Positions 1 through 8,543 of a stretch of 64,000 nucleotides of DNA are shown here, piece after piece; the first letter of the stretch is position 1; the number at the start of each line of letters is the position of its first letter. The position numbers and the translations under genes are program-made. The stretch comes from Pseudomonadota bacterium (GTDB taxonomy: Bacteria; Pseudomonadota; Gammaproteobacteria; Burkholderiales; Methylophilaceae): positions 16,215 to 80,214 of the forward strand of contig JAGVMP010000001.1 in NCBI GenBank assembly GCA_020053735.1, in the 5' to 3' direction. Under the pieces are notes generated by a model, which ran no database searches, was not told the origin of the DNA, and worked only from the letters and a program-made list of their open reading frames with translations.

Positions 1-2331
1 TTTATCCGCCACGCGCGCTTGGTTACCCATACACAGGCTGCAACCAGGCACTTCAGTACGCGCACCCGCAATACCGAATACAGAATACACCCCTTCGTCG
101 CGCAATTGTGCTTCATCCATGCGCGTAGGCGGCGCGATCCATAAACGGGTTGGAATATTGCCAGTGCCTTCCAGCACTTTTGCCGCCGCTCGATAATGGC
201 CGATATTGGTCATGCAACTACCGATAAATACTTCGTCGATTTTATCGCCCACCACCGCTGACATTGGCTTGATATCATCTGGGTCGTTTGGACAAGCGAC
301 TAATGGCTCTGTAATGGTGGCTAAATCAATTTCAATCACGTGCGCATATTCCGCATCCGCATCAGGCTGCAATAATTCAGGTTTGGCCAGCCACGCTTGC
401 ATATTCTCAATGCGGCGTTGCAAAGTCCTTGCGTCTTCGTAACCGTTTTCAATCATATTTTGCATCAGCACAATATTAGACGTTAAAAACTCAATTACGG
501 GTGCTTTATCCAATAAAACCGTACACCCATTGGCAGAGCGTTCTGCAGAAGCATCAGCAAATTCAAACGCTTGTTCAACCTTTAAATCAGGTAAACCTTC
601 TATCTCTAAAATACGACCATTAAATACATTTTTTTTGTTGGTTTTACCAACCGTTAATGTGTCTTCTTGAATCGCTGCGTAAGGGATTGCATTCACTAAA
701 TCACGCAAGGTAATACCAGGCTGCATTTCACCTTTAAAACGTACCAATACGGATTCAGGCATATCCAGTGGCATCGCGCCGGTGGCGGCAGCAAATGCGA
801 CTAAGCCAGAACCCGCAGGAAATGAAATGCCGATGGGGAAACGCGTATGTGAATCACCGCCGGTACCAACAGTATCAGGCAAAATCAAGCGGTTCAACCA
901 TGAGTGAATCACACCATCGCCTGGGCGCAATGAAACACCGCCGCGGCTGCTCATAAACTCTGGCAAGCTGTGTTGCAGCTTGATATCGACTGGCTTGGGA
1001 TAAGCTGCGGTATGGCAAAAGCTTTGCATCACTAAATCACTGCTAAAACCCAAACAAGCTAATTCTTTTAGCTCATCGCGCGTCATGCCACCAGTGGTGT
1101 CTTGCGATCCAACTGTGGTGGCTTTAGGCTCACAATAAGTGTTGGGGCGCACGCCAACGCCTTCAGGCAAACCGCAGGCACGACCGACCATTTTTTGCGC
1201 CAGTGTGTAGCCTTTGGTTGAAACAACAGCTGGTGTTGCTTTGATAAAAATTTCTGTCTCTGGTAAATTTAAAGCCTTACGCGCATTGGCGGTTAAGCCA
1301 CGACCAATGATCAAAGGTATACGACCACCGGCGCGCACTTCGTCTGGAATCGTGACAGGATTCAGCTCAAAGGTAGAAATGACCTCGCCCGTTTCATTTA
1401 CCACTTTGCCCTCATAGGGGGAAATGGTGATTTCATCACCAGTCTGCATTTTGGATACATCACACTGAATCGGCAACGCCCCAGAATCTTCTGCGGTGTT
1501 AAAGAAAATTGGGGCGATTTTTGCGCCCAAAATCACACCGCCAGTGCGTTTATTTGGGATATTGGGGATGTCATTGCCCATAAACCATTGCACGGAATTA
1601 ATGGCTGATTTGCGTGAAGAACCCGTACCAACTACATCTCCTACATACACCAATGGCAAACCTTTTTGCTTTAAGCTAGCAATTTTGTTTAAACCATCTG
1701 GCATTTTATTAATTAACATCGCTTTGGCGTGTAGCGGAATATCTGGGCGGCTCCAAGCGTCCTGCGCCGGACTTAAATCATCCGTATTGGTTTCGCCATC
1801 TACTTTAAACACCACCATTTTTAGCTGATTTTCCAACGCAGGTTTGCTAGTAAACCATTCTGCGTTTGCCCAACTTTCCATCAGTTTTTTAGCGTGCGCA
1901 TTGCCTGATTTCATCAATACATCAACATCATGAAATGCATCAAACATTAAAATGGTTTTACTTAATGCAGTTACTGCATGCGCTGCCACTGTATTATTTG
2001 AATTGTCTGTGCTTAGCAGTTCCACCAAAGCCTGAACGTTATAACCGCCCAGCATGGTGCCTAATAATTGCACGGCTTTTTCAGGTGAAATGAGCGGTGA
2101 AGTTGCAGAGCCCTTGGCAATATCAGCCAAAAATGCTGCTTTAACATATGCAGCCTGGTCTACACCTGCTGGCGTTTGATTCTCGAGCAAATCGAGTAAT
2201 AAAGCCTCGTCAGATTTGGCAGGACTTTTAAGTAACTCAACCAATGAGGCTACTTGTTCAGCACTCAAAGGCAAAGGGGGTAATTGTTGTGCGGCACGCT
2301 CTTGGACGTGTAATTGATAAGCTTTTAACAT
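1..2331 (-). CDS. acnB: Aconitate hydratase B / 2-methylisocitrate dehydratase (3' end cut by window)
   Basis: Aconitase B interconverts citrate and isocitrate and also hydrates 2-methyl-cis-aconitate to 2-methylisocitrate, the step that PrpD leaves open in the methylcitrate cycle. The frame is open from an ATG at 2331 to the window edge, giving 777 residues of a protein usually about 860 long, so only the last part is missing. Visible marks are the N-terminal AcnB HEAT-like region, [13 protein letters not shown] near residue 250, [13 protein letters not shown] in the middle, and the [4Fe-4S] cysteines: one in GSCMTNIG and two in GCSLCMGN (C764 and C767, close to the E. coli AcnB positions). 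It lies at the head of the minus-strand TCA/methylcitrate island, and no AcnD or PrpF is seen beside prpBCD, so AcnB is the expected hydratase for that cycle (inference). Confidence 0.97.
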   Translation of the reverse strand, partial: MLKAYQLHVQERAAQQLPPLPLSAEQVASLVELLKSPAKSDEALLLDLLENQTPAGVDQAAYVKAAFLADIAKGSATSPLISPEKAVQLLGTMLGGYNVQALVELLSTDNSNNTVAAHAVTALSKTILMFDAFHDVDVLMKSGNAHAKKLMESWANAEWFTSKPALENQLKMVVFKVDGETNTDDLSPAQDAWSRPDIPLHAKAMLINKMPDGLNKIASLKQKGLPLVYVGDVVGTGSSRKSAINSVQWFMGNDIPNIPNKRTGGVILGAKIAPIFFNTAEDSGALPIQCDVSKMQTGDEITISPYEGKVVNETGEVISTFELNPVTIPDEVRAGGRIPLIIGRGLTANARKALNLPETEIFIKATPAVVSTKGYTLAQKMVGRACGLPEGVGVRPNTYCEPKATTVGSQDTTGGMTRDELKELACLGFSSDLVMQSFCHTAAYPKPVDIKLQHSLPEFMSSRGGVSLRPGDGVIHSWLNRLILPDTVGTGGDSHTRFPIGISFPAGSGLVAFAAATGAMPLDMPESVLVRFKGEMQPGITLRDLVNAIPYAAIQEDTLTVGKTNKKNVFNGRILEIEGLPDLKVEQAFEFADASAERSANGCTVLLDKAPVIEFLTSNIVLMQNMIENGYEDARTLQRRIENMQAWLAKPELLQPDADAEYAHVIEIDLATITEPLVACPNDPDDIKPMSAVVGDKIDEVFIGSCMTNIGHYRAAAKVLEGTGNIPTRLWIAPPTRMDEAQLRDEGVYSVFGIAGARTEVPGCSLCMGNQARVADK

Positions 2332-2446
2332 GTTGATTTAATGCTCTTTAAAATAATATTTTTAATAAAATCGTATTATAAACTAGCCTAAACCAGTCAC
2401 TCTCCCATTTTGAAAAGTTCAAAATATTGAAATGCTCGGTTTTAAA

Positions 2447-2752
2447 CTAGTTGCTACTCTCTGATACAAATTCTTTTGCAAACGGGATTGGGCAACCACC
2501 GCCCATCGCGCGCACTTCCCACCTGTCTAGCAGTGCTTTTTGGTAATCTTTGCCGTTTTTAAGTACTAAAAATGCGCGAACTTCCAGCACATCAGCAAAA
2601 CCATTTTTATCGGTATCCATTGCCGCTACGTTCTGCTCCACCGTGGGGCCAGTGTACTTGCCATCTTTGTCAGTCAGATAATCTAATATATCTTCAGCAT
2701 TAGAAGCGTTAGCACAGAAAAGCAAGCATGCAGTTATTATCAGTTTTGTCAT
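2447..2752 (-). CDS. Small exported EF-hand-like protein
   Basis: About 101 residues from the ATG at 2752. A longer frame runs to 2779, but the downstream start puts a typical signal peptide (MTKLIITACLLFCANASNA) at the very N-terminus, so I prefer it. After predicted cleavage near residue 20 the mature protein carries one canonical EF-hand calcium loop, DTDKNGFADVLE, with Asp at loop positions 1 and 3, Asn at 5, and Glu at 12. Only one full loop is visible, whereas EF-hands normally pair. A GGGCPIP segment near the C-terminus has a lone cysteine. It sits between acnB and fumarase on the same strand with gaps of roughly 100 bases on each side. The function is unknown; calcium binding in the periplasm is inference. 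Confidence 0.72.
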   Translation of the reverse strand: MTKLIITACLLFCANASNAEDILDYLTDKDGKYTGPTVEQNVAAMDTDKNGFADVLEVRAFLVLKNGKDYQKALLDRWEVRAMGGGCPIPFAKEFVSESSN

Positions 2753-2854
2753 TTTATGGTCTACCTCAAAAACATGCATAAATTATGACTGATATTACTG
2801 CTAATGGTGCAATTCACTATGTGACTTTAGACACACTCACAACTTACACACGTT

Positions 2855-4399
2855 CTACGAAACACTTTGTATATCGATTACCTTATGTTGCGCAATCTTA
2901 TTTTTCCAAAGCGCTGGTCCAGTTTGGTGTACAGATTCACCTGTCGCGCTGACTGCCACTGTTACTGGCATATCTACCACATCAAACTCATAAATCGCTT
3001 CCATGCCTAAATCGGCAAAAGCCACCACACGTGATTTTTTAATCGCCTTGCTCACTAAAAAAGCTGCGCCACCAACTGCCATTAAATACACAGATTTATA
3101 CTTCTTAATCACCGCCAGCGCTTCATCGCCGCGCTCTGCCTTGCCAATACTGCCCAGCAAGTTGAGTTGCCCTAACATTAATTCAGTGTAATCATCCATT
3201 CTAGTGGCAGTCGTAGGGCCGGCTGGACCAACGGCTTCATCTCTCACTGCATCCACTGGACCAACGTAATAAATAAAGCGGTTGGTCAAATCAACTGGCA
3301 ATGTTTCGCCTTTAGCCAACATGCTGGCAATACGTTTATGCGCCGCATCACGTCCTGTCAAAATTTTTCCTGTTAATAATAGCGTCTCACCCGCTTGCCA
3401 ATTTGCAACATCTGCTTTGGTTAATGTATCTACATTCACCCTTTTAGCTTGTGCGCTTGGCACCCAATGTACATCTGGATAACTGGATAAATCAGGTGGT
3501 GTCAGTTCCGCCACACCCGAGCCATCCAGCACAAAATGTATATGCCGCGTTGCCGCACAATTTGGAATAACCGCCACTGGCAGCGACGCGGAATGGGTTG
3601 GATAATCCAAAATTTTCACATCTAACACGGTTGCCAAACCACCCAAACCTTGCGCACCGATGCCTAGATTATTCACTTTTTCAAAAATTTCTAAACGCAG
3701 TTCTTCGACTTTAGTTAGTTTCTCAGTATTTTGTGCGCCTCTTAGTTTAAGTTCATGCATATCAATGGGCGCCATTAGTGACTCTTTTGCTAGTAGTACC
3801 GCTTTTTCTGCACTTCCACCAATGCCGATACCCAACATGCCCGGAGGACACCAACCCGCACCCATTTGGGGCACAACTTCCAATATCCAATCTACAATTG
3901 AATCATTCGGATTTAACATCGCTAATTTGGCTTTGTTCTCTGAGCCGCCGCCTTTTGCCGCGATACTTACTTCAACTGTATCACCCGCTACCAACGAAAC
4001 ATGCACCACTGCAGGTGTATTATCTTTAGTGTTGATGCGCCTTCCAGCAGGGTCTATTACGATAGAAGCACGCAATTTATTTTCTGGAAGCAGATAAGCA
4101 CGGTGCACACCTTCATTCACCATCTCTTCTAAAGTTAAGCCTGCCTCAAAGCGCACTTGCATGCCTACTTTAACAAAAGCAACAACAATGCCAGTATCCT
4201 GACAAATAGGCCGCTTACCTTCTGCGCACATTCTGGAATTAGTGAGAATCTGCGCAATCGCATCTTTAGCCGCAGGCGATTCTTCTAATTTGTAAGCCTC
4301 ACCCAACGCCTGAATATAATCAGTAGGATGGTAGTACGATATATATTGCAATGCATCTGCAATGCTTTGAATAAAATCGGTTTGATTAATAGTTGTCAT
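2855..4399 (-). CDS. fumA: Class I (iron-sulfur) fumarate hydratase
   Basis: A 514-residue class I fumarase, catalysing reversible hydration of fumarate to malate with a [4Fe-4S] cluster. The cluster cysteines are visible in RPICQDTG (near residue 65), GWCPPGML (near 180) and PNCAATRH (near 285). The N-terminal alpha domain and the C-terminal beta domain (AVGPAGPTTATRMD and the following GGAAFLVSKAIKK) are fused, as in E. coli FumA/B. It starts 11 bases after the stop of the acyl-CoA synthetase gene, so the two are probably co-transcribed. Some class I fumarases also hydrate mesaconate to citramalate; given the mesaconyl-CoA hydratase-like gene nearby, a mesaconase side activity is possible but not shown by the sequence. 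No class II fumarase occurs in the window. Confidence 0.95.
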   Translation of the reverse strand: MTTINQTDFIQSIADALQYISYYHPTDYIQALGEAYKLEESPAAKDAIAQILTNSRMCAEGKRPICQDTGIVVAFVKVGMQVRFEAGLTLEEMVNEGVHRAYLLPENKLRASIVIDPAGRRINTKDNTPAVVHVSLVAGDTVEVSIAAKGGGSENKAKLAMLNPNDSIVDWILEVVPQMGAGWCPPGMLGIGIGGSAEKAVLLAKESLMAPIDMHELKLRGAQNTEKLTKVEELRLEIFEKVNNLGIGAQGLGGLATVLDVKILDYPTHSASLPVAVIPNCAATRHIHFVLDGSGVAELTPPDLSSYPDVHWVPSAQAKRVNVDTLTKADVANWQAGETLLLTGKILTGRDAAHKRIASMLAKGETLPVDLTNRFIYYVGPVDAVRDEAVGPAGPTTATRMDDYTELMLGQLNLLGSIGKAERGDEALAVIKKYKSVYLMAVGGAAFLVSKAIKKSRVVAFADLGMEAIYEFDVVDMPVTVAVSATGESVHQTGPALWKNKIAQHKVIDIQSVS

Positions 4400-4410
4400 C
4401 TAAAAAGCCG

Positions 4411-6075
4411 CTATCTTGAGGATTTTGCAATTGCAATATTAGGGCTAATGTCTTTACGCAAAATTTTACCATTTTTGGTGCGAGGAAAATCCTTAGCCAA
4501 ATATACTGTCTTAGGTGTTTTATAAGCAGCTAAATGTTGTTTACCAAAAGCCAATAACTCATCTGGGCTGGTAATCGCATCAGGTTTTAAAATTACATAA
4601 ATCACCACCAGTAACTTGTCTTTTTCAATCTCTTCGCCAACGGCAGCACAATCCGCCACATCGGGGTGGCCCTTATATACACGCTCAATCTCATAAGGCG
4701 AGACGCGATAACCGAAGCTTTTGATAATGTCATCTTTGCGACCTAAAAACCAAATATAACCATCGGCATCGTATTTGGCGTAATCTCCAGTGAAAAAGTA
4801 GTCGTCGTGCTTATATTTTGCCGTTTCTTCCGCTAGGTTCCAGTAATTTAAAAATATACCAGGGTCATTCAGCGGCACGCTAATCATACCCTCTTCACCT
4901 GTTGGCACTTCTTCTAAAGTTTCGGGATTAAGCAATTTGATATTGTGCCCAGGTTGTGCGAACCCTGCGGATCCCGCACGTATAGCACGGTATTTGCTCT
5001 GGCTTAAATAATAAGAAAACTCACTCATGCCGACAGCTTCATAAATATCTAAGTGAAAACGCTCCCGCCACTGATTTAGCACCTCATCTGACAAATGCTC
5101 GCCAGCGCTCATAAAATGACGCAAGCTGGGGATATCCTGATGAGTAGCTATAGTTTTTTGCAAAATTTGGCGATAAATGGTGGGCACGCCAATAAAAATG
5201 GTGGCTTGATGTTTTTGAATCAGGCTTAACCATACCTGCGCATCGTTTTTACCTTCATGCACAATCACTGTTTTGCCTAAATAAAGCGGATCCATCAAAC
5301 CAGTGCCTAACACATAAGTCCAATTAAACTTACCTGAGTGCATGATACGGTCATTCAAGCTATCGTCATAATTAAACCAGTATTGGGCTGCGGGCTGGCG
5401 GCCAAGCAAGGCGCGGTGCGCATGCAACACGCCTTTGGGGTAGCCTGTGGTACCTGATGTGTACACCAAATATGCTGGCTCATCGGCTTTACTATTATAA
5501 GAAGCATCACACTGATGCGTAACGCTTAATGCATTTTCTAAACTTAGCACATTTAAGCAACCATGCGGTTGCGTGTGGGTCGTTTGGGAGAGCAAAATAT
5601 GCGATAAATTAGGCATGTCTCGCAAACTTTCTACCAATTGCTCTTCCATGCCCACCCAAGCTTTTGCATCTGTGACCAACACACTTGCACCTGAATCTTT
5701 GGCTAAATAAGCCACTTCTTCTGCGGTCAGTAATGTCGAAGTTGGTACTGAAATCGCACCCATTTTCATTGCACCCAAAAATGCAATCGGGTAATCCAAG
5801 CTATTCGGTAGGCGAATCAATATGCGATCACCCACTTTTACTTTTAAGTTGCGTAACAACTGTGCAAATTGATCAGTTTTATGCGCCAGCTCGGCGAAGG
5901 TAATGGTAGATGTACCAAGCATATCATCTTCCACAATCATGGCGATGTGATCAGCTTGCGGCGTGCCTAAATGCCTATCGCTGCAAGCTACACCGATATT
6001 GAAGTGAAGGGGAATATTCCATTGCCACTCTGGGAATTGTTCAAATTTTTGCATTGTTACACTTTCAGTAAACAT
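4411..6075 (-). CDS. AMP-forming acyl-CoA synthetase (ANL superfamily)
   Basis: A 554-residue acyl-CoA/benzoate-CoA-ligase-like enzyme that activates a carboxylic acid with ATP and CoA. Motifs seen are the P-loop-like YTSGTTGYPKGVLHAH (about residue 205), GMSEFSYYL (A5 region), FTGDYAKYDADGYIWFLGR (A7/A8) and the C-terminal catalytic lysine in PRTKNGKILRK. The start is uncertain: ATG at 6075, or ATG at 6054 (MQKFEQF), which has a weak GAAAG upstream. The substrate cannot be read from the motifs. Its place in the methylcitrate island, directly before fumarase, suggests a short-chain acid such as propionate, or a C4-C5 dicarboxylic acid such as mesaconate or itaconate (inference). A benzoate-type substrate is also possible from family resemblance. 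Confidence 0.85.
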   Translation of the reverse strand: MFTESVTMQKFEQFPEWQWNIPLHFNIGVACSDRHLGTPQADHIAMIVEDDMLGTSTITFAELAHKTDQFAQLLRNLKVKVGDRILIRLPNSLDYPIAFLGAMKMGAISVPTSTLLTAEEVAYLAKDSGASVLVTDAKAWVGMEEQLVESLRDMPNLSHILLSQTTHTQPHGCLNVLSLENALSVTHQCDASYNSKADEPAYLVYTSGTTGYPKGVLHAHRALLGRQPAAQYWFNYDDSLNDRIMHSGKFNWTYVLGTGLMDPLYLGKTVIVHEGKNDAQVWLSLIQKHQATIFIGVPTIYRQILQKTIATHQDIPSLRHFMSAGEHLSDEVLNQWRERFHLDIYEAVGMSEFSYYLSQSKYRAIRAGSAGFAQPGHNIKLLNPETLEEVPTGEEGMISVPLNDPGIFLNYWNLAEETAKYKHDDYFFTGDYAKYDADGYIWFLGRKDDIIKSFGYRVSPYEIERVYKGHPDVADCAAVGEEIEKDKLLVVIYVILKPDAITSPDELLAFGKQHLAAYKTPKTVYLAKDFPRTKNGKILRKDISPNIAIAKSSR

Positions 6076-6082
6076 ATCTTAA

Positions 6083-6229
6083 AACCGTCATTCCCGCGTA
6101 GGCGGGAATCCAGGTCGCTATTGATTTAACAAATATCTTTTTTTACTGCTGTATTAAAATCTTCTCAAGTTTTAACAGTAGTGCAATTACCAACTCAACT
6201 GGATTCCCGCCTACGCGGGAATGACGGTT
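6083..6229. repeat. Paired palindrome: 31-bp perfect inverted repeat
   Basis: Positions 6083-6113 and 6199-6229 are exact reverse complements of each other, separated by 85 bases. Each arm is itself a small palindrome (ATTCCCGC / GCGGGAAT), bordered by GTCATTC outside and GAATCCAG inside. It fills the gap between the citE-like gene and the acyl-CoA synthetase, both on the minus strand. The same border sequences occur in the repeats at 18657, 40078 and 55012, which marks it as a REP/MITE-like dispersed element and not a gene-specific terminator. Confidence 0.85.
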
Positions 6230-6280
6230 ATAAAAATTTAAGCGCTGCACAACGTAGTAAGCCATTTAGGAGAAATGTTT

Positions 6281-7396
6281 TCACAAAAGCACCCCGTATG
6301 GCCAATTCTGTCTTACCACTTGTTCTGGCAATTGTTCTAATACATGCACCGCAAACTCCATATCTGAAGTCTTGAGTGCGCGCAAGGCATGTGCGCGCAG
6401 CAAGGTTTGCAGCGCCTTGCCGAACATCGGCGGATCTAACATTTCGCCTTCAAACTTAATGGCGCCGCCATGCAAAGCATCTGCCTCTATCGCTGCTTTT
6501 AAAATGGCTACTTTTTGTGCCACATCCGTTGGCGATGGCGTGTAGGCAGTTTTACATAAATGAATATGCCCTGGATGAATCACCTGTTTACCTGTCAGGC
6601 CCATGGCTGCTTCTTGGCAAGCGTGTTTGTATACGATGCGTGATTCACTATCGCCATGCAAATCCAACCAGCGGCGCACATCGTGCGGCTCTAAATATTT
6701 CTCTGGCATGATATTTTGACCAATCAGCGTTTCAACACCGCCAATCACACCCTTACCCGCAATGCGCGCCTCAAACATCAGTTGATTCATATAAAACTGC
6801 AGCTCTTCTATCCAGCCATCAGCCGTAATATGAATGCCCATGGCTTTCGAAAAATCGTGTATGCCAAATACCACATGTTTTACTGTGTTGTATTGCATCA
6901 GCTCGGGAGCAATTTTCAGCGATTTTGGGTGCTCGATAATCGGTTGAATCGTGATATGAGGATTCACACTCAGTAGCAAACTGGATAAGTCGCGTACTTC
7001 TGGCGCACCATACACTTCACCAGCCTTGGCCAGCATCACCACATCGATGTATTCACCCATATCGCGCACTAATTGCATATCCAGCTCATATTCATCGGTG
7101 CGGAAAGAGTTACAACGGATGGCAACCGTCACACGCTGATTGACTTTACGCAGCTCTGGTAGCTCTTGTCGCAGCAAATCGCGACTCATGACTTTTTGAC
7201 GGCAACCATCTTCCAAGTCAAAAATCAGCGTATGGGCGATGGTGTGATGCGCATGCTTCTTCATACGCGCACTGGCTTGTGCCATATCTTCGTAAATACC
7301 TAAACTGGGTGCATATTTAACAGGCGGGTAATAGAGCTGTATGCCTGGCCAATAGTCACCTAAGCTGGTTTTACTTAATGTTGTTTGCTCACTCAT
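6281..7396 (-). CDS. CitE-like lyase, HpcH/HpaI aldolase family
   Basis: A 371-residue member of the HpcH/HpaI aldolase / citrate lyase beta-subunit-like family. These TIM-barrel enzymes make or cleave malyl-CoA type thioesters using Mg2+. The family motif FDLEDGCRQK is near residue 60, the Mg-binding Glu is in PIIEHPKS, and the Asp is likely in VVFGIHDFSKAMG. The tail QVIHPGHI...GGAIKFEGEMLDPP is typical of malyl-CoA lyase relatives. No citrate lyase alpha or gamma subunit gene lies nearby, so a true CitE role is unlikely. It follows sdhE by 36 bases and is probably the last gene of the maeB-sdh operon. Cleavage of malyl-CoA, methylmalyl-CoA or citramalyl-CoA are all possible; the substrate is not decided by the sequence. 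Confidence 0.85.
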   Translation of the reverse strand: MSEQTTLSKTSLGDYWPGIQLYYPPVKYAPSLGIYEDMAQASARMKKHAHHTIAHTLIFDLEDGCRQKVMSRDLLRQELPELRKVNQRVTVAIRCNSFRTDEYELDMQLVRDMGEYIDVVMLAKAGEVYGAPEVRDLSSLLLSVNPHITIQPIIEHPKSLKIAPELMQYNTVKHVVFGIHDFSKAMGIHITADGWIEELQFYMNQLMFEARIAGKGVIGGVETLIGQNIMPEKYLEPHDVRRWLDLHGDSESRIVYKHACQEAAMGLTGKQVIHPGHIHLCKTAYTPSPTDVAQKVAILKAAIEADALHGGAIKFEGEMLDPPMFGKALQTLLRAHALRALKTSDMEFAVHVLEQLPEQVVRQNWPYGVLL

Positions 7397-7413
7397 TCCT
7401 CACCCCTAAACAT

Positions 7414-7451
7414 ATGCTCTGGAAGCCAATATCTACGCGGGTTTCACGCAT
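7414..7451. repeat. Degenerate GCTCTGCAAGCC-type hairpin half-site
   Basis: Positions 7414-7427 read as the left arm of the hairpin family found at 20260, 29934 and 58773 (one mismatch), with the same AATATC-type loop start. The right arm (7439-7451) is decayed and overlaps the last codons of sdhE. This suggests an old repeat insertion that reached into the 3' end of that gene. Confidence 0.4.
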
Positions 7452-7774
7452 GAATAACCAGCTTCAGCTGGTATATTCTGCGGGGACAACCCTTGCGGTT
7501 GCAGGCCATGTATTTTATCGATGATCGATTGCTGTGCTTTCGTTTTTGAATCCTGACTTTTTAAATGTAAATTCTTCATCTGTAAAATAGTCCAAAACTC
7601 GTTATCTGGCAGTGCTAACATCACATCAAGCGCGCTTAATTCATCTAGTGTTAAATCATTAAAATGCTGCGCCATAAAACGTTGCAACACGATATCCAGC
7701 TCTAACATGCCTCGCCTGCAACGCCAAGCTAAGCGGCGTTGTTCTGCATCTCTCAAATTTTCAGCATTTAACAT
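7433..7774 (-). CDS. sdhE: FAD assembly factor SdhE
   Basis: SdhE (YgfY/Sdh5) promotes covalent flavinylation of SdhA. The 113-residue protein has the conserved helical core, with the RGxxE signature seen as CRRGMLELD near residue 20, followed by the LTLDELSALDVMLALPDNEFW segment that ends the normal family domain at about residue 65. It is longer than the usual 80-95 residues, because a C-terminal tail of about 45 residues follows. The last codons overlap a decayed palindromic repeat at 7414-7451, which may explain the extension. It starts 3 bases after the sdhB stop, consistent with the sdhCDAB-E operon order. Confidence 0.9.
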   Translation of the reverse strand: MLNAENLRDAEQRRLAWRCRRGMLELDIVLQRFMAQHFNDLTLDELSALDVMLALPDNEFWTILQMKNLHLKSQDSKTKAQQSIIDKIHGLQPQGLSPQNIPAEAGYSCVKPA

Positions 7775-7777
7775 TTT

Positions 7778-8527
7778 CTAGATTGCCTTAATAGGGATCT
7801 CTTTTTTAACAGTTTTAGTTTCACGCGCACGCTCAATTTTTAAATCTTTAATATTGGCAATCGCTGCATTTGGGTTAAGTTTTTTGGGGCACACTTCCAC
7901 GCAATTCATAATGTTGTGGCAACGATATAAACGATACGGGTCTTCCAGGTTTTCCAATCTTTCCTCGGTTGCTTGGTCTCGGCTATCCATGATGAAACGA
8001 TTGGCCTGTAGCAAGCCCGCTGGGCCTACAAACTTATCTGGGTTCCACCAAAAACTCGGACAGGATGTGGTACAGGCACCGCACAAAATACATTCGTACA
8101 AGCCATCTAACTTGGCACGGTCTTCTGGGCTCTGCAAACGTTCCGTTTCTGGCAATGGGTCGTTGTTAACCAAGTAAGGTTTCACTGAGTTGTAGTGCTC
8201 AAAAAACTGCGTCATATCGACGACCAAATCGCGGATAACCGGCAAGCCAGGCATTGGGCGTAACACAATCGGCTGATCCAAATCGCTCAGTTTTGTAATG
8301 CAGGCTAAGCCATTTTTACCGTTAATATTCATGGCATCACTACCACATACACCTTCGCGACACGATTTGCGCATACTCAAGGTTTCATCATGTTCTTTAA
8401 TGCGAATTAGCGCATCCAACAGCATGTGGTCTTCATCACGCAAGGCAATATCGTAATCTTGCATGTAGGGTTTTTTATCGGTATCAGGGTTGTAACGATA
8501 AATAGAAAATTTCACTTGTTTTGCCAT
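7778..8527 (-). CDS. sdhB: Succinate dehydrogenase iron-sulfur subunit
   Basis: SdhB carries electrons from the SdhA flavin to ubiquinone through three Fe-S clusters at the inner membrane. I place the start at 8527 (MAKQVKFSIYRYN, 249 residues), which has a GGA-type ribosome site upstream. Upstream ATGs at 8542 and 8569 are in frame but lack one. Cysteines visible: SCREGVCGSDAM and LACITK for [2Fe-2S], CILCGACTTSCPSFWW, and CHNIMNCVEVCPKKLNP for the [4Fe-4S] and [3Fe-4S] clusters. Length and motifs match the family. It lies directly behind sdhA. Confidence 0.97.
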   Translation of the reverse strand: MAKQVKFSIYRYNPDTDKKPYMQDYDIALRDEDHMLLDALIRIKEHDETLSMRKSCREGVCGSDAMNINGKNGLACITKLSDLDQPIVLRPMPGLPVIRDLVVDMTQFFEHYNSVKPYLVNNDPLPETERLQSPEDRAKLDGLYECILCGACTTSCPSFWWNPDKFVGPAGLLQANRFIMDSRDQATEERLENLEDPYRLYRCHNIMNCVEVCPKKLNPNAAIANIKDLKIERARETKTVKKEIPIKAI

Positions 8528-8543
8528 GCTTGATTTTTCCATA

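Noticed and set aside
206..1828. Several plus-strand open frames opposite acnB
   Set aside because: They are antisense to a clear aconitase B reading frame with intact motifs and carry no ribosome sites or recognisable domains.
6083..6229. Inverted repeat as an insertion sequence or terminator only
   Set aside because: No transposase gene lies between the arms, there is no T-run, and related elements recur elsewhere, so it is reported as a dispersed repeat.
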